This document shows positions 41,291 through 50,090 of a stretch of 64,000 nt of DNA, one piece after another. The notes beneath the pieces are model-generated. The model did no database searches and had not been told where the DNA came from. It worked only from the letters and a program-made list of their open reading frames with translations. The stretch comes from Nitrospirae bacterium MYbin3. Its GTDB lineage: Bacteria; Nitrospirota; Thermodesulfovibrionia; Thermodesulfovibrionales; Dissulfurispiraceae. Position 1 is the stretch's first letter, and each line of letters starts with the position of its first letter. The DNA lies in contig PEAD01000003.1 in assembly GCA_002753335.1 (NCBI GenBank), forward strand, positions 31,230-95,229, in the 5' to 3' direction. Position numbers and translations under genes: made by a program.

Positions 41291-42487
41291 ATGTCCTTTT
41301 ATTCCTACCGCGCCACCTCTATGGATGGTACTATCATGGAAGGCGTTATAGAGGCTGCAGATGAATCAGCGGCCTTTGAGCTGGTAAGGAGCAGGGGGCT
41401 TATCCCTTTAAAACTGGTTGCTCCCAAGGAAAGCTCAGGGAAAAAAATCTTTTCTTTTAAATCCACGAATTCTGACCTCTTAATGTTTACTACCGAGTTG
41501 TCCGCTCTTTTGAGCGCCGGACTCCCTATAGACCGAAGCCTCAACATACTTTCTGATATTTCTGAGAGCGCAGAGATGAGGAAGGTTATTCAAAATATTC
41601 TTAAAGCGATAAGGGAAGGCGGCTCCTTCTCTGATGCTCTTCAGCGCCACCCTGATATCTTTCCCAGAATTTATGTGAATATGGTCAGGGCAGGTGAGTC
41701 TGGGGGCGTAATCGATGCTGTTCTCGAGAAGCTCAACGAATTTTTAGAAACTAGCAAAGAGCTGAAGGACAGTGTTTTTTCGGCAATGATCTATCCGCTT
41801 ATCCTTAGCTTCACCGGCGGCGTTTCGGTCATAATACTTTTAACGTATGTGCTGCCTAAATTTTCGGGTATATTTTCTGAGCTCGGCAGCACGCTTCCTG
41901 CATCCACGCAGCTTTTGCTATCTTTCAGCAGCGCTCTGCAATCATACTGGTGGATTTTTCTGACTCTGATTGCAGTCTTTTGGATAATAATCAAAAACTA
42001 CAACAAGACGCCTGAGGGAAAACTGAAATTGGATTCAATCAAGCTGAAACTTTTAAGAGATGTAATAACAAAGCTGGAGACGGCGCGCTTCTGCAGGACG
42101 CTTGGCACTTTGATAAAGAGCGGCGTGCCGCTGCTTCAGGCGCTCAGAAACTCAAAGGATGTTATAAGCAATCTGGCGATAGCCACGGCCATAGACAATG
42201 TATCAAAGGGGGCAAAAGAGGGAAAAGGTATTGCCGCCCCGCTTACAGAGGCTAATGTATTTCCTCAGCTGGCGCTCTCTATGATCAAGGTGGGCGAAGA
42301 GACAGGGCAGCTGGATGTAATGCTCATGAAGGTTGCTGTGACCTATGAGAAAAGTCTTCGTGTATCTGTCAGGAGGGTTGTAAGCCTGATAGAGCCTGCA
42401 ATGATTTTGATAATGGGTTTGATTATAGGTTTTATTGTGCTGTCGATGCTGATGGCCATTTTCAGCATCACCGATATGCCTTTTTAG
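41291..42487 (+). CDS. gspF: Type II secretion inner-membrane protein GspF
   Basis: 398 residues with the T2SSF domain twice and three TM helices. Segments LLMFTTELSALLSAGLPIDR and SGGVIDAVLEKLNEF in the first repeat, ETARFCRTLGTLIKSGVPLL and ALSMIKVGEETGQL in the second. Starts immediately after the gspE stop. Confidence 0.93.
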   Translation: MSFYSYRATSMDGTIMEGVIEAADESAAFELVRSRGLIPLKLVAPKESSGKKIFSFKSTNSDLLMFTTELSALLSAGLPIDRSLNILSDISESAEMRKVIQNILKAIREGGSFSDALQRHPDIFPRIYVNMVRAGESGGVIDAVLEKLNEFLETSKELKDSVFSAMIYPLILSFTGGVSVIILLTYVLPKFSGIFSELGSTLPASTQLLLSFSSALQSYWWIFLTLIAVFWIIIKNYNKTPEGKLKLDSIKLKLLRDVITKLETARFCRTLGTLIKSGVPLLQALRNSKDVISNLAIATAIDNVSKGAKEGKGIAAPLTEANVFPQLALSMIKVGEETGQLDVMLMKVAVTYEKSLRVSVRRVVSLIEPAMILIMGLIIGFIVLSMLMAIFSITDMPF

Positions 42488-42493
42488 CATTCA

Positions 42494-42937
42494 ATGAAGA
42501 AGACCGGCGGATTCACACTCCTGGAACTGATGATAGTTCTTGTCCTGATATCACTTATTCTTGGCCTGTCTGCAGCACTTTTTACAAAGACTCTTGGCAA
42601 AAGCTCGATGGATGCAACTGCGAGGGATATCATAGCGGCCGTGCGTGCTGCACGGGTCCTTGCACAGAATAACGGTGTCAGCCAAAATATAGTCTTTGAC
42701 CTCGAAACAAAGCGCTACTCGATCGAGGGGCGTTCAGAAAAGGTCTTGAGTTCAGGCATAGGTATTAAGATCATTGATCCTCTTTATGGCGAAGTTATTA
42801 AAGGCAAATACAGTCTGACCTTTCATCCCGGCGGAGCTGTGGAAGGAGGCACGATAGTGCTTTCGGACACTAATAGGCGCATAAACATCCATATGGATCC
42901 GGTGATCGGTGCGGTCGAAATGAAGGCAGAATATTGA
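42494..42937 (+). CDS. gspH: Pseudopilin GspH
   Basis: 147 residues with leader MKKTGG|FTLLELMIVLVLISLIL, Glu at +5, and a GspH-type domain (IIAAVRAARVLAQNNGV). A minor pseudopilin at the pseudopilus tip. 6 nt after gspF; overlaps gspI by 4 bp. Confidence 0.85.
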   Translation: MKKTGGFTLLELMIVLVLISLILGLSAALFTKTLGKSSMDATARDIIAAVRAARVLAQNNGVSQNIVFDLETKRYSIEGRSEKVLSSGIGIKIIDPLYGEVIKGKYSLTFHPGGAVEGGTIVLSDTNRRINIHMDPVIGAVEMKAEY

Positions 42938-43317
42938 AGGCCTCAAAAGGTTTTACTCTGCTTGAGGTGCTTGTAGCCCTTTCCATTCTGGGAATTGCGG
43001 TTTCTGTTGTGTTTCAGGTTTTCTCTGCCGGCTTGCGGGGCATCGCTGCATCCGAGGATTATGTGTTCGCTTCTGCAAAGGCTCTATCGAAGATGAGAGA
43101 GTTTACCGAAAGCGAAAAGTTTTCTGAAAAGTCATCAAGGGAGACCACCGATGACGGCTATACCGTTGATGTGAAGGTGTCGAAGGTGTTTAATGAAAGA
43201 ACGGACAGGCTTCAGGTAGATATAGTAGAGATAGATCTAACGGTCAGCTGGACTAAAGGAATCAGGAATAAATCAATAAATTTTAAAACACTCAAAACGG
43301 TCGGCAAGCAGATATGA
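42934..43317 (+). CDS. gspI: Pseudopilin GspI
   Basis: 127 residues. Leader KASKG|FTLLEVLVALSILGIAV with Glu at +5, then FQVFSAGLRGIAASEDYVFA. Small minor pseudopilin that nucleates the J-K tip complex. The start is a TTG overlapping the gspH stop (TTGA); the stop overlaps the gspJ ATG. Confidence 0.88.
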   Translation: MKASKGFTLLEVLVALSILGIAVSVVFQVFSAGLRGIAASEDYVFASAKALSKMREFTESEKFSEKSSRETTDDGYTVDVKVSKVFNERTDRLQVDIVEIDLTVSWTKGIRNKSINFKTLKTVGKQI

Positions 43318-43946
43318 TACGCTTCAAACGCAGTGCCGGTTTTACATTGTTGGAGTTGATGCTCTCGATGACAGCCTTGAGCCTTGTGGTTGTCATAATC
43401 GCCGGCGCCATGAGGCTAGGATACAGGGCTGTTGAGTCGGGCGGGAAAAAGATAGAACTGCTCGAAAGGCTGAGAGCTTCGCTGAATATAATAGACGCAC
43501 AGATTAGATCGCAGATACCGCTTACTGCCGGCGAGGAAGAATCTAAAAAATATTTATTCAAAGGCGACAGGGAATCGATGAGTTTTGCATCTAACTATTC
43601 GATATGGAGCGGACAGAGGGGATATGTTATGGTTGCCTATAAAGTGTCTTCTGAGTCCGATAAGTTTTCTTTGTACGCATCAGAGAATGTGATAAACCTT
43701 AAGGTTATGAATGAAACCAAGCTTTTGGAAGGGTTTGACGAGATAAGATTCGATTATTTCTATAAGGAGCCTGATGCTGAACAGGGCAGATGGACAGACC
43801 TCTGGAAGGAAGAAAATGGCCTGCCGGAGAAAGTGAGAATAACCATGATGTTTGACAAGAAAAGCTTTCCTCTTGTCGTACCGATAAAGGCGGTGGGCAC
43901 ATTGACGCCTCTTTTTGGGCAGATACCGGTTAATAAGCCGCGATGA
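43314..43946 (+). CDS. gspJ: Pseudopilin GspJ
   Basis: 210 residues. Leader FKRSAG|FTLLELMLSMTALSLVVV with Glu at +5, then a larger beta-rich domain, as usual for GspJ. ATGA overlaps on both sides link it to gspI and gspK. Confidence 0.88.
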   Translation: MIRFKRSAGFTLLELMLSMTALSLVVVIIAGAMRLGYRAVESGGKKIELLERLRASLNIIDAQIRSQIPLTAGEEESKKYLFKGDRESMSFASNYSIWSGQRGYVMVAYKVSSESDKFSLYASENVINLKVMNETKLLEGFDEIRFDYFYKEPDAEQGRWTDLWKEENGLPEKVRITMMFDKKSFPLVVPIKAVGTLTPLFGQIPVNKPR

Positions 43947-44887
43947 AGATTCAGTTTAAAAAAAGTCGCGGCATAGCTCTAGTGCTGGTTCTTTGGGTGC
44001 TTGTGGTGCTTATTGTCACAGCCTTTTCATTTGCTTTTACGACGCGAACAGAGACTAATTCCACATTAGCCTTTAAAAATTCGATAGAAGAGAAGTTCTG
44101 TTCAGAGGCCGGAATCGAGAGGGGAGTAATGGAGCTCTTTTATAGAAGACAGAATTTGAATGTCGAGGGCCTCGAGACATGGAGGGCCAACGGTACTCTT
44201 TATAAAGGAACTCTTGGCGACTGCACGTATGAGGTGCGCATTACTGATGAGTCAGGCAAGGTGGACATAAACACTATGCCTGATATAATATTAAAAAATT
44301 TATTACTGACGCTCGGGTTCGGTGCGGAAGAGGCGAACAGCATAACCGATTCTGTTATGGATTGGAAGGACGCTGACGATCTGGTCAGGCTGAACGGCGC
44401 AGAGAGCAGTTATTATATGTCTCTTTCCAATCCCTACAAGGCAAAGAATGCTGATTTTGAGACGCTCGAGGAGTTGTCGCTGGTAAAGGGACTAACTGCT
44501 CAGGTCTTGAATGGGAGCGGTGAAAGAAAGGGGATAATGGGTTTTCTTACGGTTCATTCTCGGAGCTCTATGGTCAATATTAATGCTGCGCCGAAAGAGG
44601 TTATAATGGCGATTCCGGGTATGAGCTTGTCTGTTGCAGATGCGCTTGTCAATTACCGTAGTGCAAAAGAGATACAAAACATAAACGAGGTACAAACGCT
44701 TCTTGGCGAGGCCTATCCTATGGTTGCACTTTACGCTCAGGGTGGGGCCGGCGATATTTTTACCATAACATCCACAGGCGTCAGAAAGGACGGCAAGACA
44801 GGCTACACAACCAGCGCAACCGTTGTGCTTAAGGACAACAAGCACAGGTTTGTGTATTACAAAAGCCCTGCTCAGGCAACACAATGA
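43943..44887 (+). CDS. gspK: Pseudopilin GspK
   Basis: 314 residues. KKSRG|IALVLVLWVLVVLIVTAF lacks Glu at +5, as GspK does. The large domain holds ITDESGKVDINTMP, DWKDADDLVRLNGAESSYY, VNINAAPKEVIMAIPGMS and a helix-hairpin-helix segment. Caps the pseudopilus. Overlaps gspJ and gspL by 4 bp. Confidence 0.92.
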   Translation: MKIQFKKSRGIALVLVLWVLVVLIVTAFSFAFTTRTETNSTLAFKNSIEEKFCSEAGIERGVMELFYRRQNLNVEGLETWRANGTLYKGTLGDCTYEVRITDESGKVDINTMPDIILKNLLLTLGFGAEEANSITDSVMDWKDADDLVRLNGAESSYYMSLSNPYKAKNADFETLEELSLVKGLTAQVLNGSGERKGIMGFLTVHSRSSMVNINAAPKEVIMAIPGMSLSVADALVNYRSAKEIQNINEVQTLLGEAYPMVALYAQGGAGDIFTITSTGVRKDGKTGYTTSATVVLKDNKHRFVYYKSPAQATQ

Positions 44888-46176
44888 ACAGTTCTATATC
44901 TTTAAAAGGTTTTTCTGACTCGGTCTCGGTTATGGCCGACAGGCTATCCGGGCTGCTGCGGCCGGTGGGGAAAGCTCTTATGGCAAATCATTTTGAGGAT
45001 CTTCTTACAATGACGCGCAGTCTTTGCATCTCAATAGATGCTGAAGGCTTGACGGTGCTTTATGGCAAGAGGTCGTTTTCTAAGATGGTGTTGAGAGGCG
45101 TAAAGAGATACTCCTTTGATAAGGGAATCCCTGCTCCTGACAGTGTTGCCTCATACTCGTCCATTGCTTCAAATGAGCTGAACGCATCAGGGGCTGCTGT
45201 TGCTTTGGCAATCCCCAAGTCATGGGTCATGTTCAGGACCGCTGAGCTTCCTGCTGTTATTATGGAGAATATATCAGAGGTTATTTCGCACGAAATTGAC
45301 CGGTTGACGCCCTTTTCAAAGGATGAGGCCTTTTATGACTTCAGGGTTCTTGGTGTTTCTGAAGAAAAAGTAAATATACTTTTAGTTGCTGCAAAGAGAG
45401 ATAAGGTGAAGCCGTATATTGATGCATTGGCCGAAAACGGTCTTGTTGTTTCTAAGCTTCTGTTTGATGATCTGTCTGATGCTTTGAAGTCTGTCGGGCA
45501 GCCGCTTGCTGTGGATGCAGTTCTCGTGAAGTCCATGTCACAGAATCTTAACGAAGCGCTGGCTTTGAAGGCAGCAGGGGTTTTGATGCAGGCTTTAAAT
45601 CCATCCGGGGGGATTGACCTGCTGACAAGCGGCTTCCGCATAAAGGAGAAAACCCCGCTTGCAGCTTCTGTTGCTTTAGCGTTGGCTGTTGCAGGCGCCT
45701 TGATATTTACGGCAGTTTATCCATACATAACCGAAGAGCGTAAGATAGAGGAGATAGATAAGCAGATAAAAATAAAGAAGGAAGAGGCCAAGAAGGTAGA
45801 GAAGCTTAAGCAGGAAGCCGATGACCTGCAAAAAGAGATAACTACTGTCGAGGGTTTTAAGAAAACAAGATATATGACGGTGGATGTGTTAAAAGAGTTG
45901 ACTTCTGTACTGCCTCATTCGGTCTGGCTTACGCGGACACGGATTACGGATTCGGGTGTGGAGCTTGAAGGCTACGCAGTAACCGCAACAGAGATGCTGC
46001 CTAAGCTCGAGGCGTCAAAATATTTTTTGAAGGCTGAGTTTGCGTCTCCTACGGTGAGGGACGCAAAGCTAAACTCCGACAGATTTTCACTGAAGATGGA
46101 GTTTGAAGGCCTTGAAAAGGCCGAGCCTGCAGATAATAAGACCGTAAAAGCCGCTAAAAAAGATGAAAAAAAATAA
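44884..46176 (+). CDS. gspL: Type II secretion protein GspL (PilM/PilN-like fusion)
   Basis: 430 residues. An actin-like cytoplasmic domain similar to PilM/GspL (residues 45-250), one TM helix near 258-275 (ASVALALAVAGALIFTAVY), and a periplasmic coiled coil with a ferredoxin-like PilN-type domain (TVDVLKELTSVLPHSVWLTR). Recruits GspE to the membrane. Overlaps gspM by 14 bp. Confidence 0.82.
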   Translation: MNSSISLKGFSDSVSVMADRLSGLLRPVGKALMANHFEDLLTMTRSLCISIDAEGLTVLYGKRSFSKMVLRGVKRYSFDKGIPAPDSVASYSSIASNELNASGAAVALAIPKSWVMFRTAELPAVIMENISEVISHEIDRLTPFSKDEAFYDFRVLGVSEEKVNILLVAAKRDKVKPYIDALAENGLVVSKLLFDDLSDALKSVGQPLAVDAVLVKSMSQNLNEALALKAAGVLMQALNPSGGIDLLTSGFRIKEKTPLAASVALALAVAGALIFTAVYPYITEERKIEEIDKQIKIKKEEAKKVEKLKQEADDLQKEITTVEGFKKTRYMTVDVLKELTSVLPHSVWLTRTRITDSGVELEGYAVTATEMLPKLEASKYFLKAEFASPTVRDAKLNSDRFSLKMEFEGLEKAEPADNKTVKAAKKDEKK

Positions 46177-46714
46177 CACACTTATAATCACATTGCCTCT
46201 TTTGCTAATTGTAGCGGTTGGGGTGATTTATCAATACGGCTACCTCGGCATAAAATCGGGCATAGAATCTCTTTACGAAAGAGAAAATGCGAAGGTCAAG
46301 TCTCTCGAGAAATATGCAAATCTTATAGCAGAAAAACCTGAGATAGAAAAACGCATAGCAGTACTTAAGGAGATGAAAAAAGAGGTTGACACCAAGCTCA
46401 TAGAAGGCAAGACCCCTTCGCTCGCTGCTGCAGCCTTGCAGGACAAGGTAAACGGTATAATAGTCGGAAGGGGCGGGCTCGTTACCAGCGGAAGGGTAAG
46501 CAAGCCCGAGGATTTAGGCGCTTTCAGAATGATAAGCGTCAGTATGGACGCTGCCATGCCTGACATGAGGGCATTAAACGATGTTCTTTACATGATAGAA
46601 ACCCAGACACCTTATTTTATTTTAAAAGAGCTCGATATCAGGGTCAGGGACTATAGAAACCCCAAAGAGCTTATGGTAAGGTTTGACGTTGCCGCGCTTC
46701 TGAGAGGCAAATGA
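46163..46714 (+). CDS. gspM: Type II secretion protein GspM-like
   Basis: 183 residues: one N-terminal TM helix (IITLPLLLIVAVGVIYQYG), a coiled coil, and a small ferredoxin-like periplasmic domain ending FILKELDIRVRDYRNP. The layout fits GspM/PilO. The call relies on fold layout and position directly after gspL. Confidence 0.75.
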   Translation: MKKNNTLIITLPLLLIVAVGVIYQYGYLGIKSGIESLYERENAKVKSLEKYANLIAEKPEIEKRIAVLKEMKKEVDTKLIEGKTPSLAAAALQDKVNGIIVGRGGLVTSGRVSKPEDLGAFRMISVSMDAAMPDMRALNDVLYMIETQTPYFILKELDIRVRDYRNPKELMVRFDVAALLRGK

Positions 46715-46715
46715 T

Positions 46716-47324
46716 ATGAAGATGCTGCGATATCTGTTAAGAAACCTAAACACTCTCAACCTTATGTTGGTTGCTGTATTTCTGGTGATATTAAAATATC
46801 TTGCTATGCCGGCGCTTATACCGCAAGATAATTTTAAAACACCTGCACCCAAGAAAGCCGCTGTTCAGCTGCAGGCAGCAGCTTCTGACAATAAGACCTC
46901 TTCACCTCTTGACTATGCGCTGATAGCCGAGCAGAATCTTTTTCATCCCGAGCGCAAGATACCGATAGAGAGCAAAGATGACAACCAGGCGCCTAAGCCG
47001 GAGTTTGTTCTTTACGGCATATTGGCAACCGAAGATACAATGATAGTCTATCTCGAGGACAAAAAATCGTCATCATCTTCTCCGGGGCGGGGGAAAAGGC
47101 AGCAGGCTTTGAAGCGTGGCGATACTTTAAGCGGTTTTAAGCTGGAATCTATAGAGGAAGACAGGATTGTAATGACAAGGGGCGAAGAGAAGATTACGGT
47201 ATTGATAGATGAAAAGCAGCGCCAGAGGCAGAAAGCTGTAACAGGTTCTGGAGGGACCGAACATAAATTGCCCCAGCAAACACAGCCGCAGCGTCAGCCG
47301 ATCGTAGTTCAGCCAAAGAAATAA
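46716..47324 (+). CDS. GspC/PilP-like periplasmic linker protein
   Basis: 202 residues: TM helix near 16-33 (LMLVAVFLVILKYLA), then DYALIAEQNLFHPERK and a homology-region-like domain FVLYGILATEDTMIVYLEDK ending EKITVLIDEK, typical of the GspC HR domain or PilP that touches the secretin. No PDZ domain; a Gln/Pro tail ends the chain. It converges on gspD with 7 bp between stops. Confidence 0.7.
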   Translation: MKMLRYLLRNLNTLNLMLVAVFLVILKYLAMPALIPQDNFKTPAPKKAAVQLQAAASDNKTSSPLDYALIAEQNLFHPERKIPIESKDDNQAPKPEFVLYGILATEDTMIVYLEDKKSSSSSPGRGKRQQALKRGDTLSGFKLESIEEDRIVMTRGEEKITVLIDEKQRQRQKAVTGSGGTEHKLPQQTQPQRQPIVVQPKK

Positions 47325-47331
47325 GGATAGA

Positions 47332-49317
47332 TTATTTTCCGTTTGATTCTGTTGCAGACTCTTTTTCTACGGGAGCCAAGCTTTTCTGCAGATCTTTTTT
47401 GTTTATCTGTTTGGTTCTGTTTAGATATCCTGAAGAAACATCCTGCGCATCCTGCTGGCTTTTGATCACATGGGTGGTTATCAGCATCAGCAGTTCTTTT
47501 CTCTGCTCGTATTTGTGTTTGTAACCGAACAGATAGCCCAATATAGGTATTTTGCTCAGGTATGGAATGCCGGCGCTGTCAGGTTTTTTGTCTTCCCGTA
47601 TAAGGCCGCCTATTACAATAGTCTCACCGTCTTTCGTAACAAGATTTGTGTTGACTTCGCGCTTTGAAACAGCTACCTGAGCACCGCCCATAATAGTTAT
47701 CAATGAATAATCCGAAACCTCAAGGGCAATGTCTAGAGTTACAAGTCCGCTTTCGTTAATCTGCGGCTTTACCTTTGATATTATGCCTACATCCTTATAT
47801 TGAATGGAGCTTGTCTGGGTGGGCGATACTCCTGTTCCGGTGGTAGCGGTGGTCAGAGATGTGAGGATAGGCACCTGATCTCCTATCTGTATCCTTGATT
47901 CGCGGTTGTCCAGCGCAAGGATATGCGGAGATGCGAGTATATTCACTCTGTTTTCGGTTGCGAGAGTATGTATCAGATTTCTCACAACACCGGCAGCATC
48001 CTTTGCTATAAAGGCAAATTCACTTAATCCTGTAGTGCTTGTTACGGTGCCAAGATTCCCTTGGTTAAATCCGGTTTCGGTATTGACCTTAAGCTTGCTG
48101 AAGGCATCCATCCGGATATTTCCTCGAAGCGACCATTCTATACCGAACTTAAGGTCATCCGTTAGGGTAACCTCAGCAATAAGCGCCTCGATCATCACCT
48201 GACGCGGGAGTATGTCTATTTTCTTTATCGTCTCTTCGATTGTTTTGTAATCTTCGGGAGTGGCAAGCACTATCAGTGCATTCGTAACATCATCAGCGAA
48301 TATTTTGGTTATGTCGGATACTATTGTTTCCCCGCCCTTTGGTATTCCCGTAACCTGCGGCTGCTGCGGCACAGTAGCAACCGGCTGCTTTGTTGTCGTT
48401 GTTGATGTGGTTGTAGCTGTCTGGGGAGTGGATGATTTTGCGCCCAAAAATATCTGCTGCAGAATATTTGCGACATCCTTTGCCTTGCTGTTTTGCACAG
48501 GGTAAACGAAGACTTGCGGGTTGGTCTTTTTTGCCGACTCATTATCGAAGATGTCAACGAGATGCAAGAGGCGTTTTATGTTCGCATCCGTGTCAGCTAT
48601 TATCACATGGTTGCTTTTGGTCACATCAATTATTAAGGCATTGGCAGAAAGAAAAGGGGTAAGAATTTTTACAAGCTCTATCGATTGGATATACTTGACA
48701 GGGATGACCTGAATCAGGGCCTTGCCGATGATTTTCACCTTTTCGTATTCTCTGCCCAGTCCCAGGGGGCTTGGTTCGCGGGCTATATCAGCAATAGGGA
48801 TTATCCTGTAGAGTCCTCCATCTTCAACAATGCCTATTCCGTTCAGTCTGAGTATTATCTGCATCAGCGGCAGGACATCCTCTTTAGATATTGGCGCTAC
48901 AGACCTGAAGTTGACCTTGCCGCTCACCTTTGAGTCTATAAGATAATTGACCTTTAGTATGTCTCCGAAAATTGTTTGAATTACAGAGAAAATATCTGCA
49001 TCATCAAAATGAAAGCTCACCTGTCCTTTTTTCAGTGTGGATTGCTTTGTTTCTGCCTGCGGCGCTGCCGGCATCTGCGGCTGCTGCAAAGGCTCAACAG
49101 TAAGAGGCTCCTGTATTGTTGGCTGCAACTGTACAGGCTGAAGCTGAACAGGCTGAGTTTGCACCGGCTGCAGCTGGATTGGTTGAACAGGGTTCTTTAT
49201 TATATTTGATGCAGGCGACTGTGGCGCTGCAGAAGGCTCCTGTGCTGCAAAGAGTGCCTCTGAATTTAAATTTACGAGAAGGCCAAGCAGAAGGCCTAAT
49301 GTTAAAATTCTGTACAA
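47332..49317 (-). CDS. gspD: Type II secretion secretin GspD
   Basis: Outer-membrane channel. 661 residues: signal peptide (LGLLLGLLVNLNSEALFA), a Gln/Pro/Val repeat linker (PVQLQPVQ type) at about 40-90, N0 (VSFHFDDADIFSVIQTIFGD), N1/N2 modules (VIPVKYIQSIELVKIL; VYPVQNSKAKDVANILQQIF) and the secretin core (VMIEALIAEVTL, IQIGDQVPILT, VVIGGLIREDKK, PILGYLFGYK). Start is a TTG with AAGGAG 7 nt before it; that site is partly palindromic (AAGGA...TCCTT) and might hide in a small hairpin. It is encoded opposite to gspE-C. Confidence 0.92.
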   Translation of the reverse strand: MYRILTLGLLLGLLVNLNSEALFAAQEPSAAPQSPASNIIKNPVQPIQLQPVQTQPVQLQPVQLQPTIQEPLTVEPLQQPQMPAAPQAETKQSTLKKGQVSFHFDDADIFSVIQTIFGDILKVNYLIDSKVSGKVNFRSVAPISKEDVLPLMQIILRLNGIGIVEDGGLYRIIPIADIAREPSPLGLGREYEKVKIIGKALIQVIPVKYIQSIELVKILTPFLSANALIIDVTKSNHVIIADTDANIKRLLHLVDIFDNESAKKTNPQVFVYPVQNSKAKDVANILQQIFLGAKSSTPQTATTTSTTTTKQPVATVPQQPQVTGIPKGGETIVSDITKIFADDVTNALIVLATPEDYKTIEETIKKIDILPRQVMIEALIAEVTLTDDLKFGIEWSLRGNIRMDAFSKLKVNTETGFNQGNLGTVTSTTGLSEFAFIAKDAAGVVRNLIHTLATENRVNILASPHILALDNRESRIQIGDQVPILTSLTTATTGTGVSPTQTSSIQYKDVGIISKVKPQINESGLVTLDIALEVSDYSLITIMGGAQVAVSKREVNTNLVTKDGETIVIGGLIREDKKPDSAGIPYLSKIPILGYLFGYKHKYEQRKELLMLITTHVIKSQQDAQDVSSGYLNRTKQINKKDLQKSLAPVEKESATESNGK

Positions 49318-49352
49318 AGGAGAGCTCCTTGCATTATCATAAATATCTGTTC

Positions 49353-49381
49353 AGGATAATTTAGATGGAATATTTTGTCAA
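49353..49381 (-). promoter_or_regulatory. gspD promoter
   Basis: Minus strand TTGACA (49376-49381), 17-nt spacer, TATCCT (49353-49358); leader about 30 nt. Confidence 0.65.
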
Positions 49382-49384
49382 GTC

Positions 49385-49414
49385 TTGTTTTGTTTGATTG
49401 CGTTATGGTATATC
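49385..49414 (+). promoter_or_regulatory. Probable gspG promoter
   Basis: TTGTTT (49385-49390), 18-nt spacer, TATATC (49409-49414) with TGG ahead of the -10. It is back to back with the gspD promoter. Confidence 0.4.
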
Positions 49415-49451
49415 TGCCTTCAATACTAAAGATACAGCGAGGTGTTAAGCA

Positions 49452-49880
49452 ATGAAATTTAAAAGTCTAATATTTAATAGAAGGGGTTTCTCTCTTGTAG
49501 AGCTTCTTGTGGTTATGGTCATCATAGGATTGCTGGCATCTTTAGTTGCGCCTAAATTATTTCCCAAACTGGGCAAAGGCAAGCAGGCTGCTGCAAAGGC
49601 CCAGATAGAGTTGTATGGTGAGGCATTGGATCACTTTAGGCTTGATACCGGACGCTATCCCACCACACAGGAAGGATTGAATGCACTGATAACTAATCCC
49701 GGCGGTGTTGCCAAGTGGGAAGGCCCGTATCTGAAAAAAGGTATTGCGGCAGACCCATGGGGTGCGCCGTACATATATCAGGCACCCGGTACGCATGGAG
49801 ACTATGATTTATCATCTTACGGAAGGGATGCAAAGCCGGGCGGCGAAGGTGAAGATGCAGATATTTTTAGTTGGCAATAG
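49452..49880 (+). CDS. gspG: Major pseudopilin GspG
   Basis: 142 residues. Leader FNRRG|FSLVELLVVMVIIGLLASL with Glu at +5, then APKLFPKLGKGKQAAAKAQI and the GspG hallmarks YPTTQEGLNALI, DPWGAPYIYQAPG and DYDLSSYGRDAKPGGEGEDAD with its calcium-binding loop. Builds the pseudopilus. It has its own promoter, away from the other pseudopilins, which fits a need for more copies. Confidence 0.95.
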   Translation: MKFKSLIFNRRGFSLVELLVVMVIIGLLASLVAPKLFPKLGKGKQAAAKAQIELYGEALDHFRLDTGRYPTTQEGLNALITNPGGVAKWEGPYLKKGIAADPWGAPYIYQAPGTHGDYDLSSYGRDAKPGGEGEDADIFSWQ

Positions 49881-49899
49881 CCCATATTTTTTGCGTATA

Positions 49900-49968
49900 T
49901 TTACACAACATTGAGGGTTTTCACTCATTTTTTGCCATAAAATCAGAATGCATTTAATTTCGTGTAAA
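49900..49968. promoter_or_regulatory. Possible enhancer sites upstream of the sigma-54 promoter
   Basis: TTTACAC at 49900-49906 and its inverse GTGTAAA at 49962-49968, about 165 and 100 nt before the predicted sigma-54 start, where activator sites usually lie. Short motifs in A/T-rich DNA, so support is weak. The rest of the 210-bp gap after gspG shows a weak TGAG...CTCA stem with T-run near 49911-49937 and nothing else. Confidence 0.3.
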
Positions 49969-50037
49969 GCAAATTTAACAGTTATTTCTCAAAAGAGTTC
50001 TATTTTAAACTTGGGTTTTAGAGGCAAGCAGCTAATC

Positions 50038-50053
50038 TGGTACAATAATTGCA
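50038..50053 (+). promoter_or_regulatory. Sigma-54 promoter of the NHL/cytochrome operon
   Basis: TGGTACAATAATTGCA matches the RpoN consensus TGGYAC-N5-TTGCW in every key base, with GG (50039-50040) and GC (50051-50052) exactly 10 nt apart. Predicted start near 50064 gives a leader of about 27 nt containing GGGAGGG before the ATG at 50091. Confidence 0.75.
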
Positions 50054-50090
50054 AATACTTACACAGCAATTCCTATATCGGGAGGGAAAA

